Assembly: GCA_017302715.1 (NCBI GenBank)
Contig: JAFLCD010000005.1
Coordinates: forward strand, 1-64,000
Reading direction: 5' to 3'
DNA length: 64,000 bases
From: Deltaproteobacteria bacterium
Lineage (GTDB): Bacteria; Bdellovibrionota; UBA2394
In this document: positions 52,496-59,211 of the stretch, piece by piece
How positions within the stretch are numbered: position 1 is the stretch's first letter
How the letters are laid out: every line of letters begins with the position of its first letter
Notes under the pieces: model-generated
Database searches by the model: none
The model's input: only the letters and a program-made list of their open reading frames with translations
What the model was told of the DNA's origin: nothing
Translations under genes and position numbers: made by a program

Positions 52496-53436
52496 AAATA
52501 GTCGAAGTCGGACCTCGCGATGGCCTTCAAAACGAAGCGAAGACTTTAAGCGTTGAAGATCGCGCAGAACTCATTCAAAAACTCATCGCAACTGGCGAAA
52601 AATTTTTAGAGGGTGGAAGTTTTGTTTCACCTAAAGCTATTCCTCAGATGGTAGATTCAGAAAAAGTTTTGGAAAAAATTTCTGGCTCCGTTCTTGGCTC
52701 CGCCGCAACCTCCGCTTCTGTAGATTTAAGTTTTTTGGTTCCTAACGAAAAAGGATTAGAGCGAGCATTAGAAGCGAAAGTTAAATCCATCGCTATTTTT
52801 ACTGCGACGAGTGATTCATTCACCGAAAAAAATATAGGAATGAAAGTCGCCGACTCTCTCAAAGTTTTTGAATCGGTTGCAAAAAAAGCTATTCAAGAAA
52901 AATTGCGTTTACGCGGATATGTTTCAACGGCTTTTGGATGCCCTTACGAAGGTTCGCAAAAAGCTGAAAAAGTTTTAGAGGTTACCGAAAAATTGCTCGC
53001 TATGGGATGCGATGAAGTTTCGATTGGTGACACCATTGGCGTCGCTCATCCTAAGCAGATAGAAAAAGTTTTTTCACTTCTCGCTCGAAAACTTGGTTCC
53101 CAAAATTTTCCGCACCGAATTGCCGGACATTTTCACGACACTCGCGGAATGGCGCTTCTCAATATAAAAACCTCGCTAGATTTAGGCTTAAGAACTTTTG
53201 ATTCTTCGATCGGAGGGCTTGGCGGTTGTCCTTATGCAAAAGGATCGTCAGGAAATGTGGCGACCGAAGAAGTGGTTTGGTCGCTTGAGGGCTTAGGTTT
53301 TTCGACGGGAATTTCGGTAGAAAAACTCTTAGAAGTCGCGGCTTGGATTGAGTCCAAGATCGGTCGCCCTTTAAAATCAAGGCTTTACCTTTCACGTCCT
53401 CTTTCTGGTCCTAATGCGTTGTACTTTGAGTCTTAA
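52480..53436 (+). CDS. mvaB: Hydroxymethylglutaryl-CoA lyase
   Basis: Final leucine-degradation enzyme, cleaving HMG-CoA to acetyl-CoA and acetoacetate; 318 aa TIM-barrel of the DRE-metallolyase family. EVGPRDGLQNEAK near the N-terminus, SIGDTIGVAHP, the metal-binding HFHDTRGMALLNI and the HMGL signature GGLGGCPYAKGSSGNVATEEVVW (active-site Cys) are present. Its start lies inside mccA (16-base overlap), indicating tight translational coupling. Confidence 0.94.
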   Translation: MGEKVKIVEVGPRDGLQNEAKTLSVEDRAELIQKLIATGEKFLEGGSFVSPKAIPQMVDSEKVLEKISGSVLGSAATSASVDLSFLVPNEKGLERALEAKVKSIAIFTATSDSFTEKNIGMKVADSLKVFESVAKKAIQEKLRLRGYVSTAFGCPYEGSQKAEKVLEVTEKLLAMGCDEVSIGDTIGVAHPKQIEKVFSLLARKLGSQNFPHRIAGHFHDTRGMALLNIKTSLDLGLRTFDSSIGGLGGCPYAKGSSGNVATEEVVWSLEGLGFSTGISVEKLLEVAAWIESKIGRPLKSRLYLSRPLSGPNALYFES

Positions 53437-53456
53437 AACGTTAGGGTAACGTCATT

Positions 53457-53858
53457 ATGGACGATAACAATCGAAACTACGGACAAAGTAATTACGGACA
53501 AAATAACCAAAATCGAGATCGAAATCGCGATGGCGGCAGACGTTTTCGTCAAGGTGGTGGCAGACCCATGCATCACGGCCATAGAGGACGAACTCAACGA
53601 CCTCTTTTGACCTCAGCACTTAACGGCGCAGTATTGTCGTTAGTGGCGTTAGTGGTTCTTGGCAGACAAGAACATACTCAGTCTTATCAACTCTTAGGCG
53701 CGGCGATCGCGTCTTTTGGTATTTCTGCTTTTGTTTCTTATGCGGCTCAACGAACGAAGTCTGAATGGATTGAAAAAGTCTCTGACCTTTTCTTCTTTAT
53801 CGGCCTCGGAATCATCGTTTGGGTAGGCGTGCATTTAAGCGGGATTCTTCCCCTTTAA
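53457..53858 (+). CDS. Membrane protein with Asn/Gly/Arg-rich disordered N-terminus
   Basis: 133 aa, not recognised. Residues 1 to about 48 are low-complexity and rich in Asn, Gly, Arg and Gln (NYGQSNYGQNNQNRDRNRD; RRFRQGGGR), resembling RGG-type RNA-binding or condensate-forming tails. The remainder is three membrane helices (about 50-68, 80-95 and 110-130) separated by short loops. The gene follows mvaB by 20 bases and overlaps the convergent DMT gene by 24. The tail is expected on the cytoplasmic side. Confidence 0.7.
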   Translation: MDDNNRNYGQSNYGQNNQNRDRNRDGGRRFRQGGGRPMHHGHRGRTQRPLLTSALNGAVLSLVALVVLGRQEHTQSYQLLGAAIASFGISAFVSYAAQRTKSEWIEKVSDLFFFIGLGIIVWVGVHLSGILPL

Positions 53859-54722
53859 TTCAGCTACGACGTTAGCAATTATTAAAAGTCCGGATGAAAA
53901 AAGAGCGGCCCCAGAAATGGGGTCGCCTCGTATGAGGCTCGCCTCCGCAATCGCCCAAAGCGGCTCCGAAGAAATCACAAGCAAAGCTTGAACAGGTCCC
54001 ACCGAAAGTTGCGCAAATCCTTGCAGCGCGTAGGGCAATGAAGTTGTAAAAAATCCTAAGTAAAAAATTCCTAGCCATTCATTCGTGGTGAGAGTGGGAA
54101 AAAAAACAGTTTCGTGAGACGTAGCGGCTAATAAAAAATGCACGATGAGTAAAAGTGTTCCGCCCACAACAAATTGAAAAAAACAAACAGGATATAAATT
54201 TTTGGGATGCTTAAGTGCTTCTGTAAAATAAACGGTGTGAAACGCAACCGCGAGAGCGGTGACAAAAGTCAGAGCATCGTACCAATTCAAAGTTGAAAAT
54301 CCTTGCGATAATCCCAAAAGAAAAAACGCAAGTATTCCAATTAAAGAACCTACCCACTGAAAGTTGGTGGGCTTTCCTTTTTTCAAAATAAAAAGAAGAG
54401 CGGGCGTAAGTACCACAAAAAGTGCGGTGATCACTGCAGAATTAGCAACCGATGTTCCTCTAAGGCCGAGAGCTTGCGGAAAAAAAGTGACGGAGATCCA
54501 AAAACCGATCAGCAAAAAAAGCGGAATATATTTTTTATCTACTTTAAGACAGCGCCCGCGCGAGATAACGAGAATACCAAGTGCTCCGATAAGCAAACGA
54601 ATGCCCACCATAAACCAAATATCGTGAGTCATGGTCTCTTGGATCATGAAAAACGAAGATCCCCAGAGCATGGCGGCTAAAATAAGTGCTAGGACGGCAA
54701 CGGTTTTTTTGCTGGAAGCCAT
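53835..54722 (-). CDS. EamA/DMT-superfamily transporter
   Basis: 295-aa inner-membrane protein with about ten transmembrane helices arranged as two EamA repeats, the first beginning LILAAMLWGSSFFMIQETM and the second WYDALTFVTALAVAFHTVYFTEALK. SSEPLWAIAEASLIRGDPISG near the end is typical of drug/metabolite transporters. The substrate is unknown. It overlaps the convergent membrane-protein gene and is divergent from the HAD gene (29 bases). Confidence 0.87.
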   Translation of the reverse strand: MASSKKTVAVLALILAAMLWGSSFFMIQETMTHDIWFMVGIRLLIGALGILVISRGRCLKVDKKYIPLFLLIGFWISVTFFPQALGLRGTSVANSAVITALFVVLTPALLFILKKGKPTNFQWVGSLIGILAFFLLGLSQGFSTLNWYDALTFVTALAVAFHTVYFTEALKHPKNLYPVCFFQFVVGGTLLLIVHFLLAATSHETVFFPTLTTNEWLGIFYLGFFTTSLPYALQGFAQLSVGPVQALLVISSEPLWAIAEASLIRGDPISGAALFSSGLLIIANVVAELKGKNPA

Positions 54723-54751
54723 AGATTAAAAAGTCTACTTACTAAGTTTCA

Positions 54752-55408
54752 ATGCGCACACTTATTTTTGATCTCGATGGAACTCTTCTCGATTCTAAGC
54801 AAAGTATTTTAACGAGTATCGATTTTGCTTTGAACGAAATCGGTCACAAAGGTCTTTCTTACGACAAGCGACAAGCCGTTCAGCAAGATCTTGCGACCAC
54901 TCTTAAAAAAACCGGCGATCTTTTAGGAATTTCATTTTCTGAACATCAAATTGCTTCGTTCATTGCGATTTATCGAAAGCATCACAGCACTTCGCCCGAA
55001 AAAACCATGGTGGCTTATGAAGGAGTGCAAGATGGTTTGCTTGAGCTTAAGAAAAATTTCACACTCGCCGTGGCTACCACAAAACATACCGCTCAAGCTG
55101 AATTGATTTTGCAAAAATTAAAACTCGATCATTTTTTTGATCATATTCAGGGCACAGATTCAGGAATGAAATATAAACCCGCTCCCGATATTTTATTTCA
55201 TACTTTGAAAATGCTGGGAAATTCTGAAGCAAATCTTTCTGCTTATATTGGCGACTCGGTTCACGATATGGCAGCTGCAAAAGCTGCAGGCATGCGCTCT
55301 GTGGGTGCTGCGTATGGATTTTCAGGATCCGAAGAATTAAAAGCTATTAGTCCTGATCATTTGATTCATGAGTTTAAAGATTTATTGAGTTTGTTTAATA
55401 ACCCCTAG
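54752..55408 (+). CDS. HAD-family phosphatase, phosphoglycolate-phosphatase-like
   Basis: 218 aa with the HAD motifs in order: FDLDGTLLDS (Asp7, Asp9), ATTKHTAQAE (Thr region), KYKPAPDILFHTL (Lys), and YIGDSVHDMAAAKAAGM (Asp). The cap domain lies between motifs I and II. Such enzymes hydrolyse small phosphate monoesters such as 2-phosphoglycolate; the substrate is not proven. The 3' end overlaps the convergent exported-protein gene by 14 bases. Confidence 0.87.
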   Translation: MRTLIFDLDGTLLDSKQSILTSIDFALNEIGHKGLSYDKRQAVQQDLATTLKKTGDLLGISFSEHQIASFIAIYRKHHSTSPEKTMVAYEGVQDGLLELKKNFTLAVATTKHTAQAELILQKLKLDHFFDHIQGTDSGMKYKPAPDILFHTLKMLGNSEANLSAYIGDSVHDMAAAKAAGMRSVGAAYGFSGSEELKAISPDHLIHEFKDLLSLFNNP

Positions 55409-56033
55409 TCGATCTCGCACAAGCTGAAACAAGCGCGCGAACTGCTTTGAGATCAGCTGAGCTTATTTCTATTCCAGTTTCTTTCGAAAGATTTTTTCCC
55501 ATCGTGCGAGTTGGCCAATGCCATGGAGCAAACATAAAAAGAGATCCAGCCGGCACTGCAATGGATAAAAGTATGGGCACGATACGAGCCTCAGTGGGAA
55601 TTACAAAAAGTGAAGCTCCTGACGCTGCCCAGACGGCGAGATTAACGCCCGCAATTTTTGCTGCGGGTTTAAATCTACTCCATTTAGAAGTGAAAGCTTT
55701 TGATTCGCTTATCGCTTTTACTTTTTCAGAATCGATTTGATAAACATCTTTCAAAATAACTGCTGCCGCCAGCGGAGAAATAGATCGAAGCTCGCGTGTA
55801 GAAAAATCTCTACTGAGCGCCCAGACTGGACCAAACTCTCCCTTATATTCAAATACAGTATGATTTAAAACATAGCGCACTTCCTCAGGTGTCTGAGCTG
55901 TATTTATATTTTCAATAAAATTTTTCATCGAAAGCTGACCAAAATGATTCACTTGACCCTGCTGAGCGAGCAGAGAAAATGAAAAACCAGTTAGAACAAT
56001 AAAAAAATAAATACCCTTAAATGCTTTATGCAT
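55395..56033 (-). CDS. Exported protein of unknown function (212 aa)
   Basis: Not recognised. The signal peptide ends near SLLA-Q. The mature part has a polar N-half and a hydrophobic segment pair around 130-170 (ANLAVWAASGASLFVI, IVPILLSIAVPAGSLFMF), so it may be membrane-anchored in two helices. The C-terminal half has two cysteines or fewer. GAGG lies 8 bases before the ATG. It is divergent from the sigma-54-controlled gene at 56244. Confidence 0.65.
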   Translation of the reverse strand: MHKAFKGIYFFIVLTGFSFSLLAQQGQVNHFGQLSMKNFIENINTAQTPEEVRYVLNHTVFEYKGEFGPVWALSRDFSTRELRSISPLAAAVILKDVYQIDSEKVKAISESKAFTSKWSRFKPAAKIAGVNLAVWAASGASLFVIPTEARIVPILLSIAVPAGSLFMFAPWHWPTRTMGKNLSKETGIEISSADLKAVRALVSACARSTRGY

Positions 56034-56080
56034 AATTTATACCTCAAGAAACCTATGCTATCGATTGGATGAATTGTCTA

Positions 56081-56105
56081 TGTCTCATTAGACAGCGATG
56101 TCCCA
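56081..56105. promoter_or_regulatory. Putative enhancer-binding site (two adjacent palindromic boxes)
   Basis: TGTCTCATTAGACA (56081-56094, 5-bp arms) overlaps TTAGACAGCGATGTCCCA (56088-56105), which has arms related to TGGGACA/TGTCCCA. The second box matches the 37237-37254 box at 14 of 18 bases and contains the shared GATGTCCCA. The site lies 61 bp before the -24 element at 56167. Confidence 0.45.
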
Positions 56106-56166
56106 ACTAAGTTTGTTTCAAAATTAATATAAGCAATCATTTCGAGGTTTTAGGTGAGCTGAATGC

Positions 56167-56182
56167 TGGCACAGATGTTGCA
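56167..56182 (+). promoter_or_regulatory. Sigma-54 promoter, near-perfect
   Basis: TGGCACAGATGTTGCA: all specified consensus bases of TGGCAYGRNNNTTGCW match except A for G at position 7. The predicted start is near 56193, giving a 51-base leader with GAGGAG before the ATG at 56244. Confidence 0.7.
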
Positions 56183-56243
56183 ATGATATCCACTCAGTGG
56201 CTTAAAAATTTAAAGCAGGCGGATTTATTGCGAGGAGAAAATC

Positions 56244-57125
56244 ATGACAAGCGTTCTAGTTAAACGAATATTTATTTTATCTAATCTTATTTTACCTATC
56301 TTAACGGCGACAAATCTCTTTGCAGGGCATCGATTTTATACTGAAACCGTCATCACTCCCGGGCAGCTATTTGGAGCTAAGTCCTTTCGAGCCCTCGATA
56401 GAGATTCAAATGAATGGCTTGTGTTAGATCCAAAATTTCAAAAAGCTAGAGTCCACTATCTTGAAAATGGCGATTTGGTATATGAATTTTTTGATTCTGT
56501 TCAAGCTGAGAAAAATAAAACGGATCTAAGTATTGGAAGCCAATTTTTATACGTCGATACGAAGACAGGTAAAATTGATGCCACAACTACGATTGACCAG
56601 CCAACTAATCACAGACTTTCTGCTTCAATAGATCCATCCAAAAAAACGGGCCTAGGTATGGTCTTGCAACAATGGATGATAGATGCGGAAGGACAACCTA
56701 TTCGAACGAATTCTTATTATGGAAAGCATGTTGAGCTGTTTACTATTACCGATGGAAAATTGATTCCCAAGAACAAAAATTCCACAGTTTCTGGGACCGA
56801 TGCCTTAGATCAAATTCTTAGGGGATATCGAACGCCTGATGGCATGACCCATTTGATTATTCCAAAGGTTACAGATGGAAATATGAATATTCTTTTAAAA
56901 AATCGTTCGTTGATTATGGATGAGGAAGAAGCAAATAGAATAACAATTTCAAGTTTAGTTGATCAGGTTGAAAATTTAAAAACAGAAGTTGCGAGTTTAA
57001 AATCTGAAAAAGCTGGAACGCAGGCCCAAATAAGCGATTCAAAAAAAGCTGAAGTCGCCACTGAAGCAACTGGTGCTAAAAAAATAGATTCAACTAATTT
57101 TTATAGCGAAGAATCTGCTCGGTAG
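56244..57125 (+). CDS. Sec-exported coiled-coil protein whose 3' end is a tRNA-Leu fragment
   Basis: 293 aa, not recognised. The signal peptide ends around NLFA-G. The mature protein is beta-rich (about 30-215) and then carries a coiled coil (ITISSLVDQVENLKTEVASLKSE) and an Ala/Lys/Thr-rich tail. The last codons and the stop (SAR-TAG) lie inside a 17-base copy of the 3' end of the adjacent tRNA-Leu, so the natural C-terminus was altered by that duplication or the gene was extended into it. Ribosome site GAGGAG 8 bases before the ATG. It is preceded by the window's best sigma-54 promoter and an upstream site. Confidence 0.75.
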   Translation: MTSVLVKRIFILSNLILPILTATNLFAGHRFYTETVITPGQLFGAKSFRALDRDSNEWLVLDPKFQKARVHYLENGDLVYEFFDSVQAEKNKTDLSIGSQFLYVDTKTGKIDATTTIDQPTNHRLSASIDPSKKTGLGMVLQQWMIDAEGQPIRTNSYYGKHVELFTITDGKLIPKNKNSTVSGTDALDQILRGYRTPDGMTHLIIPKVTDGNMNILLKNRSLIMDEEEANRITISSLVDQVENLKTEVASLKSEKAGTQAQISDSKKAEVATEATGAKKIDSTNFYSEESAR

Positions 57126-57131
57126 AGGACT
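57115..57131. repeat. Displaced copy of the tRNA-Leu 3' end
   Basis: CTGCTCGGTAGAGGACT, identical to 57206-57222, which is the acceptor and T-arm 3' part of tRNA-Leu. The two copies are 91 bp apart in direct orientation. This copy includes the TAG stop of the exported-protein gene at 56244. Confidence 0.85.
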
Positions 57132-57154
57132 CTGAATCGCGATGAGCGATTCAG
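57132..57154. repeat. Hairpin downstream of tRNA-Leu
   Basis: CTGAATCGC/GCGATTCAG, 9-bp perfect stem with a GATGA loop, immediately beside the displaced tRNA end. It shares CTGAAT...ATTCAG with the hairpin after tRNA-Arg (41310-41329). Confidence 0.7.
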
Positions 57155-57206
57155 CACACTGCCTTGCAAAACTAAAGACGTAAAGGTGTCGTGGTGAAAG
57201 TGAAAC

Positions 57207-57290
57207 TGCTCGGTAGAGGACTTGAACCTCCACGGGGGTTACCCCACAAGCTTCTGAGACTTGCGCGTCTGCCAGTTCCGCCAACCGAGC
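57207..57290 (-). tRNA. tRNA-Leu (anticodon CAG)
   Basis: 84 nt without encoded CCA. Acceptor GCTCGGT/ACCGAGC, anticodon stem CAAGT/GCTTG around CTCAGAA (anticodon CAG), variable arm TGGGGTAACCCCGT, T-arm GGTTCAAGTCC. Reads CUG. Its 3' end is duplicated at 57115-57131. Confidence 0.95.
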
Positions 57291-57388
57291 TCGATGAATA
57301 AAAAACTTACGATGAAACCTTGAAAATATCCAGTCTGCCAACTTCGTAAGTTGCCGAAGCCGCGCCTCTTAGAATAGCCTTAGAGGGC

Positions 57389-58729
57389 TTGGCGAAAACA
57401 ATTACTAAACTTACTGGATTTCCTGAATGGCTGCCCGAAGAGCGCATGGTGGAGCTTGAACTTCTCAAGCAGATGTCTGCAATTTTTGAGCTCTATGGAT
57501 TTACTTCGATTGAAACTCGCGCCGTTGAACCACTTGATCGGCTTTTACAAAAAGGTGAAAGCGATAAAGAAATGTATCTGCTTCGAAGATTGCAAGCCGA
57601 AGATGAAGCCAGCGATTCGAAGCTGGGACTTCACTTTGATTTAACAGTACCGTTTGCGCGCTATGTTTTAGAGCATAAAGATAAATTGCAGTTTCCGTTT
57701 AAGCGTTATCAGATTCAAAAAGTTTGGCGAGGCGAGCGACCTCAAGACGGACGCTTTAGAGAATTTTATCAAGCCGATATTGATGTGATTGGCGAAGGGG
57801 AGCTTCCACTTTTTTTCGATGCTGAAATGCCGAGAATTTTATATCAAGTGCTTTCGAAGTTGCCGATTCCCGCGATTACTCTTCACATCAACAATCGAAA
57901 AATCATGGAAGGTTATTATCGAGGACTTGGAATCGAAAATCCTCTCGAAGTTTTTCGTCTGGTCGACAAGCTCGATAAAATTGGCGAAGCCAAGGTGCAA
58001 AAACTTTTGCAAGAAGCGCTCTCGATGAATGAGACGACTGCGAAAAAATGTTTAGATCTGGGACGCATTCGTACTTCTGATCTTTCGTTTGTCGATCAGG
58101 TGAAAATGCTCGGAGTAAAGAATGAAATTTTATCTCAGGGCTTAGAAGATCTTGCTTCAGTGATGAACGATCTTAAAGATTTACCAAAAGGTTCTATCGT
58201 GGCCGATCTGCATATCGCTCGGGGACTGGATTATTATACAGGCACTGTTTACGAGGGCATGATGAAGGGCTTTGAAAACTTGGGCGCTGTGTGTTCTGGC
58301 GGCAGATATGACAATTTAGCTTCTGAAGATGAAAAAAATAAATTGCCTGGTGTGGGAGTCTCGATCGGCCTTTCTCGAATTTTATCTAAACTATTCGCCT
58401 CCAATTATTTTGAAGTTTCTCGTCGAAGTCCTACATGTGTGCTTGTTGCATTGCCAGCCGTAGAGCAGCTTTCTGAAGCTATTCAATTGGCCGAGACTTT
58501 GCGCTCTAGAGGAATCGCAGCCGAAGTTTTTCCTGAAGCTTTAAAATACGGAAAGCAAATTCGTTATGCTGAGAAAAAAGGAATTCCTTTTGTGTGGTTT
58601 CTTGAAAAAAATCCTCAGGGTCTACAGGCCGTAAAAGATATTCGCTCGGGCACTCAAGTAGATGCAGATCTTTCTAAGTGGGTTCCGCCCACTGAAGACT
58701 TAAAGCCACAGATTAAAATTAAAAAATAA
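57389..58729 (+). CDS. hisS: Histidyl-tRNA synthetase
   Basis: Charges tRNA-His in the cytoplasm; 446 aa class II synthetase. LGLHFDLTVPFARYV (motif 2 entry), KRYQIQKVWRGERPQDGRFREFYQADIDVIG and the histidine-specific ARGLDYYTGTVYEG are intact, with the C-terminal anticodon-binding domain (VLVALPAVEQLSEAIQLAETLRSRGI). It starts at TTG (57389), with AGAGGG only one base away, so it may be leaderless or weakly initiated. The next ATG (residue 28) would cut into the fold. It lies 98 bases from tRNA-Leu. Confidence 0.95.
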   Translation: MAKTITKLTGFPEWLPEERMVELELLKQMSAIFELYGFTSIETRAVEPLDRLLQKGESDKEMYLLRRLQAEDEASDSKLGLHFDLTVPFARYVLEHKDKLQFPFKRYQIQKVWRGERPQDGRFREFYQADIDVIGEGELPLFFDAEMPRILYQVLSKLPIPAITLHINNRKIMEGYYRGLGIENPLEVFRLVDKLDKIGEAKVQKLLQEALSMNETTAKKCLDLGRIRTSDLSFVDQVKMLGVKNEILSQGLEDLASVMNDLKDLPKGSIVADLHIARGLDYYTGTVYEGMMKGFENLGAVCSGGRYDNLASEDEKNKLPGVGVSIGLSRILSKLFASNYFEVSRRSPTCVLVALPAVEQLSEAIQLAETLRSRGIAAEVFPEALKYGKQIRYAEKKGIPFVWFLEKNPQGLQAVKDIRSGTQVDADLSKWVPPTEDLKPQIKIKK

Positions 58730-59146
58730 TTAAGAAGATTTTTTTACGCCGAGAAGATTCATAACTTTATCCTCGAGCATATCTTCTTGGTAAGGGCGTG
58801 TGATGAATTGATCCACCTTGAGAGTGATGGCTTCTTTGACGTGCTCTTTGTCTCCGTGACCGGTGACAATCATAAACGGCGTATCGCTAACATGAATATT
58901 CTCTCGAATTTTTTTGAGAAATTCTAAGCCCGTCATTTTTGGCATTCTCATATCCGAAATGATAGCGTCGAAAGGCTCTTTGGAATTTAATTTTGAAATG
59001 CAATTGTTATAGGCCTCTTGGCCGTCGATGGCGGTATGAAGATTTTCAAATCCCATTTTTTTGAGTTGAATTGTTAAAAGATTTCTGAGGTCTTCGTTGT
59101 CGTCGACTACGAGAATTTTGAGATCTTTTTTATCTAGTGTCGCCAT
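58730..59146 (-). CDS. Single-domain response regulator (CheY-like receiver) with Lys-to-Arg change
   Basis: 138-aa receiver domain. The acidic pocket is Asp15-Asp16 (VVDDN), the phosphorylation site Asp65 (IISDMRMPK) and the Thr switch is Thr95 (IVTGHGD). The conserved lysine, normally in a KP motif before helix 5, is Arg117 here (ITRPYQ). This lysine contacts the phosphoryl group, so the change may weaken or alter phosphorylation. No output domain, so it signals by protein binding. AAGGGG lies before the ATG. Its stop abuts the hisS stop. Confidence 0.9.
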   Translation of the reverse strand: MATLDKKDLKILVVDDNEDLRNLLTIQLKKMGFENLHTAIDGQEAYNNCISKLNSKEPFDAIISDMRMPKMTGLEFLKKIRENIHVSDTPFMIVTGHGDKEHVKEAITLKVDQFITRPYQEDMLEDKVMNLLGVKKSS

Positions 59147-59211
59147 TGGCCCCTTAAAATCATTTTATCACGAGTTTAAACATTCTCGAACGAACACAAT
59201 AAATTGACGCT

